Positions 43,068 to 51,212 of a stretch of DNA of 64,000 nucleotides are shown here, piece by piece (the first letter of the stretch is position 1; every line of letters begins with the position of its first letter). The notes under the pieces were generated by a model. That model did not search any database. It saw only the letters and a program-made list of their open reading frames with translations, and was not told where the DNA came from. The position numbers were made by a program, and so were the translations under genes. The DNA lies in NCBI GenBank assembly GCA_036787895.1, contig DAIQOK010000007.1:80920-144919 (forward strand). Reading direction: 5' to 3'. Source of the stretch: UBA7662 sp036787895. GTDB lineage: Bacteria; Bacteroidota; Bacteroidia; UBA7662.

Positions 43068-43076
43068 GTATATTTG
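43046..43076 (+). promoter_or_regulatory. Promoter of the DUF4143 ATPase gene
   Basis: TTTG (43046-43049), 19 bp and TATATTTG (43069-43076) form a full consensus promoter, with the start of transcription about 12 bp before the ATG. The -33 box is the first part of the fourth 23-bp repeat. Confidence 0.75.
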
Positions 43077-43095
43077 TATCAAACCACTGTAAATC

Positions 43096-44319
43096 ATGCT
43101 CAAGTCAACGCTAAAAGTCGTCTTAAAGAGCCAGCTAGCGCAGTTGCGGAACAAAACGGCTGGTTTAAAACGGCTGGCCCTTGTCAATTTATTTATACCG
43201 GAAAGCCATGCTTTAATCATAAGTGGGGTCCGTAGAGGAGGAAAAAGCACTTTGCTTCATCAACTCTTGCAAACAGCTGGTGAGGGTAGCTACTACCTCA
43301 ATTTCGAGGACCCGAGGCTGTACGAATTCGATAAAAATGACTTCAGTCGACTGGATGAATTACTGCATGAACTGGGTTGCAAAACCTTGTTTCTAGACGA
43401 AATACAGCAAGTGCCCGAATGGGAACGTTATGTTCGCCACCTGCTCGACAACGATTACCGGATAGTCATCACCGGCTCCAATGCCTCCTTATTAAGCAAG
43501 GAGTTGGGAACAAAACTCACCGGCCGGCACCTCTCCTTTGAGCTTTTCCCCTTTTCTTATACCGAATTTCTGCAATTCACAACTGCCGAAAACAGTGAAA
43601 AACAACTCGTCAAATACCTCAAACAAGGCGGGTTTCCGGAATATGTGAAATACAGTCGCGATGAAATATTACAATTTCTGCTCGAAGACATCTTATTGCG
43701 TGATATCGCGGTACGTTATGCGCTGCGGGATGTGAGAAGCCTGCAGCGCTTAGGTTGGTACCTGCTCTCCAATGTCGGCAAGCAGTTTTCGGCCGGCCGG
43801 CTCATGGACATCGTTGAGCTGAAATCAAAATCGACTTTGCTCGAATACCTCAACTATTTGGAAGACGCTTATTTGTGCTTCTATGTGCCCAAATTCGACT
43901 ATTCACAGCGCAAACAGCTCGTTAACCCCCGAAAAGTTTATGCCATAGATACGGGTATAGTCCAGGTAAACAGTGGATCTCTAACCGAAGATTTAGGCCG
44001 TAAGCTCGAGAACCTGGTCTTCCTCGCCCTTCGCCGGAAGTATAAAAGCATCTGCTATTTCAGTCAGAAACACGAATGTGATTTTGTGGTGCTCGAACGC
44101 GACCAATGCCAAATGTTGGTGCAGGTATGTTATGACGTGAACCCCGACAATCAAGAGCGGGAAATAAACGGCCTCTTGGAAGCCATGGACTTTTTCAAAT
44201 TAGATAAAGGAACTATCGTTACTCTTAATCAAAACGACCGGACGGAGGTTGATGGCCGGGAGATTCAATTGGTTGCAGCGCATGAGTGGTTGACTAGTTT
44301 AGAAAAACCATCAATATAG
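43096..44319 (+). CDS. AAA ATPase with C-terminal DUF4143 domain
   Basis: The 407-residue protein has a P-loop ATPase domain with Walker A GVRRGGKST (44-52), Walker B KTLFLDEIQ near residue 100 and the sensor segment IVITGSNASLLSKE. It is followed by the DUF4143 region (RKVYAIDTGI, LGRKLENLVFLALRRK, ECDFVVLER), which looks like a nuclease-fold remnant. Such genes are abundant and mobile-looking in Bacteroidota and archaea, often as many paralogues per genome, with unknown function. It stands alone behind the repeat-containing promoter. Confidence 0.9.
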   Translation: MLKSTLKVVLKSQLAQLRNKTAGLKRLALVNLFIPESHALIISGVRRGGKSTLLHQLLQTAGEGSYYLNFEDPRLYEFDKNDFSRLDELLHELGCKTLFLDEIQQVPEWERYVRHLLDNDYRIVITGSNASLLSKELGTKLTGRHLSFELFPFSYTEFLQFTTAENSEKQLVKYLKQGGFPEYVKYSRDEILQFLLEDILLRDIAVRYALRDVRSLQRLGWYLLSNVGKQFSAGRLMDIVELKSKSTLLEYLNYLEDAYLCFYVPKFDYSQRKQLVNPRKVYAIDTGIVQVNSGSLTEDLGRKLENLVFLALRRKYKSICYFSQKHECDFVVLERDQCQMLVQVCYDVNPDNQEREINGLLEAMDFFKLDKGTIVTLNQNDRTEVDGREIQLVAAHEWLTSLEKPSI

Positions 44320-44436
44320 TGAGCGTCCTAAATCCAGCCCAAAGCGAATACAAAAATTCAAGCCGTTGAAATTACTGCACGAAAAAAGAGTATTTTTCAG
44401 AAAACGCTAACCGAAGCACGGTCAATTTTGTTTTAG

Positions 44437-44462
44437 AGTGAAAGCACATTAACGCTTTCACT
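44437..44462 (+). promoter_or_regulatory. Hairpin directly before a start codon
   Basis: AGTGAAAGC and GCTTTCACT form a perfect 9-bp stem with an 8-nt loop, ending one base before the ATG at 44464. It would cover any ribosome-binding site; no T-run follows, so it is not a standard terminator. Confidence 0.6.
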
Positions 44463-44463
44463 T

Positions 44464-44787
44464 ATGATAAAATATTTAAACACTCCGCTTGAAAGCGGAA
44501 AACACCTGGTCTTCAAAAATGAAGATGAGGCACGATCATCTAAACTCTTGAAACTAATAAACTTCAAGTTGACAAAACTCAAACGAGCAGGTGCTGTGGT
44601 AAATGGTTTTCTTGACGTTTATCAATTCTACCGGTCAGGAAACCATTATCGCGGAGAAATTAGCTGCGTTATGTACGAAATCAATGGAAGATTATCAATT
44701 GAATATCAGGATGAAAAAATTGATACAATCCTAAAAGAGCTCAATGACCTTTTAATATGGCATCAAATGACACCCCCACAACCTTAG
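44464..44787 (+). CDS. Hypothetical protein, 107 residues
   Basis: I do not recognise this protein. It is lysine-rich and basic in the first half (LLKLINFKLTKLKRAG), mixed in the second, with no signal or membrane segment and a proline end (TPPQP). It looks like a small soluble alpha/beta protein. It is more AT-rich than its neighbours and has a hairpin over its start, which fits recent acquisition. It stands alone between the ATPase gene and the convergent small membrane protein gene. Confidence 0.55.
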   Translation: MIKYLNTPLESGKHLVFKNEDEARSSKLLKLINFKLTKLKRAGAVVNGFLDVYQFYRSGNHYRGEISCVMYEINGRLSIEYQDEKIDTILKELNDLLIWHQMTPPQP

Positions 44788-44807
44788 AACTTTAGGGCCA
44801 TATTCGG

Positions 44808-45005
44808 CTAATTCTGCCCCTGATCTTCCCTTTCCAATACCGCCTTCCAATACAATCCCAGCCCCAAAACGATCAATCCACCACCATTAAACGTAGCAAT
44901 TGCTGCCTGTGGATGGTTCAACATACGCAGCCCTAGACCAAGCAAGAGGAGGACTACACCTATGCCATATAACCACAATCTTTCTTTCGCCGGTTTGATT
45001 CTCAT
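44808..45005 (-). CDS. Small two-helix membrane protein, unknown function
   Basis: The 65-residue protein has two hydrophobic helices (residues 11-29 and 36-52) separated by a short loop with basic residues on the inside flanks, and an acidic tail (EREDQGQN). It is divergent from carB. The family is unknown. The clean helical pattern and GC content like its neighbours favour a real gene. Confidence 0.55.
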   Translation of the reverse strand: MRIKPAKERLWLYGIGVVLLLLGLGLRMLNHPQAAIATFNGGGLIVLGLGLYWKAVLEREDQGQN

Positions 45006-45037
45006 GATTCTCCCATGAAGTTACGCCTTCAAAAGCT

Positions 45038-45045
45038 TAACTTTG
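45038..45045 (+). promoter_or_regulatory. -7 box before carB
   Basis: TAACTTTG fits TAnnTTTG 42 bp before the carB ATG; no -33 box is seen at the expected distance. Confidence 0.35.
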
Positions 45046-45087
45046 CCCAATTTAAGAAGCAAAGGCTTCCTTTCAAAACCACTTACT

Positions 45088-47907
45088 ATGCCCAGAGATA
45101 CTTCCATCCGCTCAGTCCTAATTATCGGTAGCGGCCCTATTGTTATCGGACAAGCCTGTGAATTCGACTACTCCGGCTCACAAGCTGCCCGGTCATTAAA
45201 GGAAGAAGGCATAGAAGTATCGCTCATCAACAGCAACCCGGCAACCATCATGACCGACAGAGTTACTGCCGACCATGTTTATTTGTTGCCTCTGACCGTA
45301 GAGTCGATAGAACAAATTCTGGAAGAGCGGAAAATTGATGCAGTATTACCCACTATGGGTGGTCAGACCGCACTCAATCTCTGCAAAGAAGCCGATGAAC
45401 TCGGCATTTGGGAGAAGTTTGGTGTTCGTATGATTGGCGTGGATATCAATGCCATCGAAAAAACCGAAAACCGGGAAGAATTCCGCAAGCTCATGATTGA
45501 ACTGGGCGTAGGTGTTGCCCCGTCGCGTATTGCCAACAGCTTTTTGGAAGGCAAAGAAGCCGCTGAAGAAATTGGCTTCCCGCTGGTAATTCGCCCGAGT
45601 TATACGCTGGGTGGCACAGGCGGAAGTATTGTTCGCCACAAAGAAGACTTCGAAAAGTTGCTGGTACGTGGCCTGGATGCCTCGCCAACCCACGAAGTAC
45701 TCATCGATAAGGCCGTTTTGGGCTGGAAAGAGTATGAGCTCGAGTTGCTACGCGACAACAACGACAATGTCTGCATCATCTGTACCATCGAAAACTTCGA
45801 CCCGATGGGCATACATACCGGCGACTCCATCACCGTTGCGCCGGCCATGACACTCAGCGACACCGGCTTTCAACGCATGCGCAATGAAGCTATTCGAATG
45901 ATGCGCGCCATCGGCAACTTCGCCGGCGGTTGTAATGTGCAGTTTTCGATGGACCCGGAGACCGAAGACATCATCGCCATCGAAATCAACCCGCGCGTGT
46001 CCCGCTCTTCGGCACTGGCGTCGAAAGCAACAGGTTACCCTATTGCCAAAATTGCCGCCAAACTGGCCATAGGTTATAATCTCGACGAGCTGCCCAACCA
46101 AATTACCATGAGCAGTTCGGCCTTTTTTGAGCCCACGCTCGACTATGTCATCGTAAAAATCCCAAAATGGAATTTCGATAAGTTCCCGGGTGCCGACCGT
46201 ACTTTGGGTTTCCAGATGAAGTCGGTGGGAGAAGTAATGGGTATTGGTCGCAGTTTCAATGAAGCCCTGCAAAAAGCTTGTCAGAGTCTCGAAATTAATC
46301 GCATGGGCCTCGGTGCCGACGGCAAGCAGCTCCGCAATCTGGATGAGCTGATGAACAGCCTGGAAAAACCGAGTTGGGATCGTCTATTCCATGTCCATGA
46401 CGCCATGTCGTTGGGCGTGCCCATCAAGTCGATCGAAAAAGCCACCCGCATCGATCGATGGTTCCTCAATCAAATTCAACATCTCGTTCAGCTGGAACAG
46501 GAGCTGCGGCGCTACAGCTTGGGCAATGTACCCCGCACCTTACTCGACGAAATGAAAAAAAATGGCTTCAGCGATGCCCAAATCGCCCACATTCTAGGCG
46601 AAACAGTGTCGGAAGACGATGTGCGTAACCGCCGAAAAGAACTCGGGCTCAAGCGCGTATGGAAACTCGTAGATACTTGTGCAGCTGAGTTCCAGGCACA
46701 AACACCCTACTATTATTCGACCTATGATGTCGAAAACGAATCTATTGTCACCGACAAAAAGAAGGTGATTGTACTCGGTTCGGGCCCTAACCGCATCGGC
46801 CAGGGCATCGAATTCGATTACAGCTGTGTGCATGGCCTGCTAGCTGCACGCGAATGTGGTTATGAGGCCATCATGATCAATTGTAATCCTGAAACAGTGT
46901 CGACCGACTTCAACATGGCCGACAAGCTCTATTTCGAGCCTGTGTTCTGGGAGCATCTGCTCGACATTATTGAGCACGAGAAACCCGAAGGAGTTATAGT
47001 TCAGCTTGGAGGTCAAACCGCTTTGAAGCTGGCAGAGCGCCTCGAAAAAAACGGCATTAAGATCATTGGCACCAGCTATGCCAATATGGATTTGGCCGAA
47101 GACCGCGGTTTGTTCTCCGATTTGCTCAAAACGCTCGACATCCCCTACCCTAAATATGGCGTGGCTGAGACCGCTGAGGAAGCCATTGAAATTGCCCGCG
47201 AAGTAGGTTATCCCGTGCTTGTTCGTCCAAGTTATGTGCTTGGCGGCCAGGGAATGAGTATCGTCATCAATGAAGAGGAGCTTGAACATGCCGTTGTTGA
47301 CTTGTTGCGTAAAATTCCCGGCAATCGCATCCTCATCGACCACTTCCTCGACCGTGCTATGGAAGCCGAAACAGATTGTATCAGCGACGGTAGCGACGTA
47401 GAGATCATGGGCGTCATGGAGCACATCGAACCCGCCGGTATTCATTCCGGCGACTCCAACTCAGTACTGCCTCCATTTGGGCTATCGCCCTTAGTCGTAA
47501 GCCTCATGGAAGACTACACCAAGAAGCTGGCGCGCGCCTTAAATATTTTAGGCTTGATGAATGTGCAGTTTGCCATAAAAAATGATGTAGTGTATGTAAT
47601 TGAAGCCAATCCAAGAGCCTCACGTACAGTGCCTTTCCTCGCCAAAGCTTATGATGTGCCGTTTGTAAACATGGCCACCAAAGTGATGTTAGGTGACAAA
47701 AAATTGAAAGATTTTGAGATTAAAAAACGATTAGAAGGGTGGGCAATTAAAGAACCTGTCTTTTCTTTCGAGAAATTCCCGAACGTAAACAAAGAATTGG
47801 GTCCCGAAATGAAATCGACAGGTGAAGCCATCCGTTTTATCAAAGACCTGAAAGACCCGTATTTCCGCGATTTATACAAGCGGAAATCGATGTACCTCAG
47901 TCGTTGA
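45088..47907 (+). CDS. carB: Carbamoyl-phosphate synthase large subunit, short form
   Basis: The 939-residue enzyme makes carbamoyl phosphate for pyrimidine and arginine synthesis. Both ATP-grasp halves are present: the first with IIGSGPIVIGQACEFDYSG and RPSYTLGGTGG, the second with VLGSGPNRIGQGIEFDYSC and RPSYVLGGQGMS. The C-terminal MGS-like allosteric domain of about 130 residues, where UMP and ornithine act in E. coli, is missing; the protein stops soon after the second half. Short CarB is known in other Bacteroidota. The ATG at 45088 is chosen over one 15 codons upstream. The response regulator starts 1 bp after its stop. Confidence 0.95.
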   Translation: MPRDTSIRSVLIIGSGPIVIGQACEFDYSGSQAARSLKEEGIEVSLINSNPATIMTDRVTADHVYLLPLTVESIEQILEERKIDAVLPTMGGQTALNLCKEADELGIWEKFGVRMIGVDINAIEKTENREEFRKLMIELGVGVAPSRIANSFLEGKEAAEEIGFPLVIRPSYTLGGTGGSIVRHKEDFEKLLVRGLDASPTHEVLIDKAVLGWKEYELELLRDNNDNVCIICTIENFDPMGIHTGDSITVAPAMTLSDTGFQRMRNEAIRMMRAIGNFAGGCNVQFSMDPETEDIIAIEINPRVSRSSALASKATGYPIAKIAAKLAIGYNLDELPNQITMSSSAFFEPTLDYVIVKIPKWNFDKFPGADRTLGFQMKSVGEVMGIGRSFNEALQKACQSLEINRMGLGADGKQLRNLDELMNSLEKPSWDRLFHVHDAMSLGVPIKSIEKATRIDRWFLNQIQHLVQLEQELRRYSLGNVPRTLLDEMKKNGFSDAQIAHILGETVSEDDVRNRRKELGLKRVWKLVDTCAAEFQAQTPYYYSTYDVENESIVTDKKKVIVLGSGPNRIGQGIEFDYSCVHGLLAARECGYEAIMINCNPETVSTDFNMADKLYFEPVFWEHLLDIIEHEKPEGVIVQLGGQTALKLAERLEKNGIKIIGTSYANMDLAEDRGLFSDLLKTLDIPYPKYGVAETAEEAIEIAREVGYPVLVRPSYVLGGQGMSIVINEEELEHAVVDLLRKIPGNRILIDHFLDRAMEAETDCISDGSDVEIMGVMEHIEPAGIHSGDSNSVLPPFGLSPLVVSLMEDYTKKLARALNILGLMNVQFAIKNDVVYVIEANPRASRTVPFLAKAYDVPFVNMATKVMLGDKKLKDFEIKKRLEGWAIKEPVFSFEKFPNVNKELGPEMKSTGEAIRFIKDLKDPYFRDLYKRKSMYLSR

Positions 47908-47908
47908 T

Positions 47909-48583
47909 ATGCATATACTCCTCATAGAAGATGAAAAAAAGGTAGCCGCCTTCATTCAAGAAGGGCTCGAAGAGCTCGATTATGTGGTTACCACAGCCTA
48001 CGATGGCACAGAAGGTGAAGTTTTGGCCAGTGAACAGGCTTTTGATCTGGTATTACTTGACCTTATGCTACCCGGCAAAAGCGGCCTTGACGTCTGTGTT
48101 GCGCTGCGCGCTGCTCAACCCGGTCTGCCCATTATCATGTTGACTGCTCTCGGCACCCCGGCCGACAAAATTGCAGGCTTCGACTCGGGTGCCGATGATT
48201 ATCTGGTGAAGCCCTTTGAGTTTACGGAGCTGGTGGCCCGAATTAAAGCACTAACCCGGCGGTCAAAACAAATCGAACACGAACACCGCATGCTTAAGGT
48301 AGGCCCTTTGGAGCTCGACCTCGACAAAAAAATAGCCATACGTGACGGCAAAACCATCACATTAACTGCCAAAGAATTTGCTTTGCTGGAATACCTGATG
48401 GTAAACCGGGGCAAGGTTTTGTCGCGCGCCCAAATTGCTGCCGATGTGTGGGACATTCATTTCGACACCGGAACCAATGTGGTGGATGTTTATGTGAATT
48501 TTCTTCGGAAAAAAGTTGACCGGGATTTTGAGCCCAAGTTATTGCACACGCAAATAGGCATGGGCTACATGATCGAGTCCTAA
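47909..48583 (+). CDS. OmpR-type response regulator
   Basis: The 224-residue regulator has a receiver domain with acidic pocket E7/D8, phosphorylation site D51 in LVLLDLMLPG, T/A switch region MLTALGTPADK and K105-type lysine in DDYLVKPFEF. A winged-helix DNA-binding domain follows (ITLTAKEFALLEYLM, NVVDVYVNFLRKKVD). It starts 1 bp after carB and ends 1 bp before the kinase gene, so all three may share a transcript. The stimulus and target genes are unknown. Confidence 0.95.
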   Translation: MHILLIEDEKKVAAFIQEGLEELDYVVTTAYDGTEGEVLASEQAFDLVLLDLMLPGKSGLDVCVALRAAQPGLPIIMLTALGTPADKIAGFDSGADDYLVKPFEFTELVARIKALTRRSKQIEHEHRMLKVGPLELDLDKKIAIRDGKTITLTAKEFALLEYLMVNRGKVLSRAQIAADVWDIHFDTGTNVVDVYVNFLRKKVDRDFEPKLLHTQIGMGYMIES

Positions 48584-48584
48584 A

Positions 48585-49949
48585 ATGCAAATTCGTGCCC
48601 GCCTGACCATCTGGTTTGTGATTATCGTTGCGATAATCCAATTGGGTGCTTCCATGGCCATTTACTGGACAGCGAGCAAACACCGGGAAAAGGAGTTTTA
48701 CGAAAAAATGAAAGCCAGTGCCATCAGCAAAACACTCTTGCTGCTGGAATTTGCAGACACCAATCCGGAACGCCTGCGCGATCTCGAGGAATTGTCGACC
48801 ACATTTCTTCCCAGAGAAGAAGTCATCATCTACAACTATAAAAATGAAATCGTTTATGCTTCCGATCCAAAACGCAGGCTGAAAATCAGCAATGACCGTT
48901 TAGACCAGGTACGCATCAAAAAAGAAATCCGATTTGAACAGGATGGCTATGAAATGGCCGGCTTTATGTTCACCGACCGCTTCAATCGACTGGTCGTCAT
49001 TAGCGCAGGTGTCGATACCAATGGTTGGGAAAACCTGGCCTTTCTCCGCAATATGTTGCTCTTGGTATATGCCCTCAGCCTGACTGTCGTTTCCATTTTG
49101 GCTTGGATTTACAGTGGTGGTGCACTTAGGCCGATTCAGCAAATCATGCGACAAACCGACGAATTGAACGTGGCTCGCTTGAGCGACCGTTTACCCGACA
49201 ACGGGGAGCGCGATGAGCTTGGACAGCTCACCCTAACCATAAACCGACTCCTCGACCGCATTGAGACTGCCTTTCAGATGCAAAAGCAGTTTGTGGCCAA
49301 TGCATCTCACGAACTTCGGACCCCGCTTACCGCCATAAGAGGTCAGCTAGAGGTCGTTTTAATGAAGACCCGCACACCAGAGGTATATGCGCAAAAGCTG
49401 GAAAGTCTACTCGCTGACATCCGTCAACTCACCACCATTACTAACCAGCTTCTGCTGTTGGCACAAGCCGATACTGCCCTGGCGAAAGAACATTTTGGAC
49501 CTGTACGTATCGATGAGCTATTGTTTAATTGCCAGTCGAGTTTGCAGAAATGGCGCCCGGGAATTCAAATACACATCATTTTTGATGAAGAGCTACATGC
49601 CGCTGAAGACTTGAGCATCACCGGAAATGAGGAGTTGTTAGCCGCTGTTTTTTACAATCTGATTGAAAACGGCATCAAATACAGTCATGGCAAAGACGTC
49701 AGTGTTCGCCTATTTCATCAGGACAACTGGATATGTATACGGGTTGAAGACCAGGGTATCGGAATTGCAGCCACAGCACTCGATAAAATTTTCCAACCTT
49801 TTTATAGGGCCAGCAATGTAGCTGATATTCAAGGCAATGGCCTGGGTCTTTCTTTGGCTGAGCGCATTATTGCCATGCACAATGGCCGTATCGAAGTGCA
49901 ATCCGAACCCGGAATGGGCAGTGCCTTTACAGTAAAACTCCTTACCTGA
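48585..49949 (+). CDS. Sensor histidine kinase
   Basis: The 454-residue kinase has two membrane helices (residues 9-29 and about 155-176) around a periplasmic loop of about 125 residues with no recognised sensor domain, then a HAMP segment (LRPIQQIMRQ to RDELGQL). The dimerisation H-box is NASHELRTPLTAIRG with H242. ATP-binding boxes are FYNLIENGIKYSHG, VEDQGIGI and GNGLGLSLAERII. It is the partner of the response regulator one base upstream. Overall shape resembles CusS/QseC-like kinases. Confidence 0.94.
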   Translation: MQIRARLTIWFVIIVAIIQLGASMAIYWTASKHREKEFYEKMKASAISKTLLLLEFADTNPERLRDLEELSTTFLPREEVIIYNYKNEIVYASDPKRRLKISNDRLDQVRIKKEIRFEQDGYEMAGFMFTDRFNRLVVISAGVDTNGWENLAFLRNMLLLVYALSLTVVSILAWIYSGGALRPIQQIMRQTDELNVARLSDRLPDNGERDELGQLTLTINRLLDRIETAFQMQKQFVANASHELRTPLTAIRGQLEVVLMKTRTPEVYAQKLESLLADIRQLTTITNQLLLLAQADTALAKEHFGPVRIDELLFNCQSSLQKWRPGIQIHIIFDEELHAAEDLSITGNEELLAAVFYNLIENGIKYSHGKDVSVRLFHQDNWICIRVEDQGIGIAATALDKIFQPFYRASNVADIQGNGLGLSLAERIIAMHNGRIEVQSEPGMGSAFTVKLLT

Positions 49950-50019
49950 TTTAATTATTTTTTAATAGGTTCGTTGCAGCAATCGTGAATAAGATGTGAA
50001 TATTTGTAGCCGATAATTT

Positions 50020-50925
50020 ATGCTCAAAATAAAAAATACAAATGTTGGTGCCGGTTTACTCGTTGGTGGGCTCATGCTTGCTATCGCCGCCGGTATGGGT
50101 TCGTTTTATTTGGTGCTCAACAGAGAATACCTCCGTCAGAGCCTGAATAAGGAGAAATTAGCCCATGAGCGGGTGTTTTCGGAAAAACTGCTTGCTGATA
50201 AAGAGCTTATTCACAAGAACAGTCAGGTTGAGCAACTGGAAAAAGCAAACCAGCAACTCACCGTATATTTGGGCAATACCGTTGAATCGCTCGACGAAAA
50301 AAATCAATTAGTTCGTCAAATTGCGAACAATCAAACCGAAATTAAGTCGGTTCAGAACCAGCTTCAACACATCGATGGCAATACCGATGCTGTTCAACAG
50401 CAAGTAAGTAAACTCACAAAAACGGTCGATCAGCTGATTGCCAAAAACAATCAATTGCTCAAACAAGTTAATCAACTGGCCCTGGATAACCACCAGCTTA
50501 AGGCCACCAATAATGTTATTACTATCCACAAAGGGATTGGCCGTGCCTTTAGGGTAGAAGCCTGGCGAGCCAGAAACCGCGATTTGACCACCCGGGCAAA
50601 AAAGACGGATAAGCTGGTCATCAGCTTCGAGCCTTCTGACCGCCACGAATTCATGAAGATTAAAAAAGAAATTTTTTATGTAACCATGTCTGACGAGAGT
50701 GGTGCCATTTACAACATCCTTCAGGGTCAGAAAAAAACCGTTTATCTCGACAATAATCCTGTCGAAATTTTGCCCTCCTTTGAATTAATGGCTGAAGATG
50801 CCGAACAAATTAACCGCATCAATATCGCCATCGAAAACCTGAAGGGTTTACCAGCCGGTGTCTATAATTTTGATATCTACACCAACAATGCTTACGTTGG
50901 AAATACGCAGATTAGGCTGAACTAA
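50020..50925 (+). CDS. Membrane-anchored coiled-coil protein, unknown function
   Basis: The 301-residue protein has one N-terminal helix (residues 11-33), then a long coiled coil (about 35-165) rich in glutamine, asparagine, leucine and lysine, and a C-terminal beta domain (about 170-301: DKLVISFEP, EIFYVTMSDESGAIYNIL, GVYNFDIYTNNAYVGN). I recognise no named family; similar proteins occur in related genomes. The C-terminal domain probably lies in the periplasm. It follows the two-component genes by 70 bp and precedes the DUF4834 gene by 15 bp. Confidence 0.75.
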   Translation: MLKIKNTNVGAGLLVGGLMLAIAAGMGSFYLVLNREYLRQSLNKEKLAHERVFSEKLLADKELIHKNSQVEQLEKANQQLTVYLGNTVESLDEKNQLVRQIANNQTEIKSVQNQLQHIDGNTDAVQQQVSKLTKTVDQLIAKNNQLLKQVNQLALDNHQLKATNNVITIHKGIGRAFRVEAWRARNRDLTTRAKKTDKLVISFEPSDRHEFMKIKKEIFYVTMSDESGAIYNILQGQKKTVYLDNNPVEILPSFELMAEDAEQINRINIAIENLKGLPAGVYNFDIYTNNAYVGNTQIRLN

Positions 50926-50940
50926 GCCTATATTTGAGGT

Positions 50941-51171
50941 ATGTTAAAGTTCATCCTGATTTTTTTATTGGTCTTGCTGCTGGTAAGGCTACTTTTACGG
51001 ATGTTATTGCCTGTGTTGGTCCGCCAGGTTTTTCAAAACATTCAGAGTCAACAACAGCCTCCCCGGCGACCTGAAGGCAGTGTTTATGTTGAAACCAACA
51101 AGGCCGCGAACAAAAAATCATCCGGTTCTGACCGGAATGGGGAATATATCGATTACGAAGAGATACGCTAA
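50941..51171 (+). CDS. DUF4834-type small membrane protein
   Basis: The 76-residue protein has one N-terminal membrane helix (MLKFILIFLLVLLLVRLLLR) and a short polar tail that ends with the family's GEYIDYEEI motif. DUF4834 is restricted to Bacteroidota and of unknown function; it often lies by the YfhO-like gene, as here (41 bp upstream). Confidence 0.82.
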   Translation: MLKFILIFLLVLLLVRLLLRMLLPVLVRQVFQNIQSQQQPPRRPEGSVYVETNKAANKKSSGSDRNGEYIDYEEIR

Positions 51172-51212
51172 GCTGCCATTTCTTCTTAGCTTCAAGTTCT
51201 CATAGCAACCTT

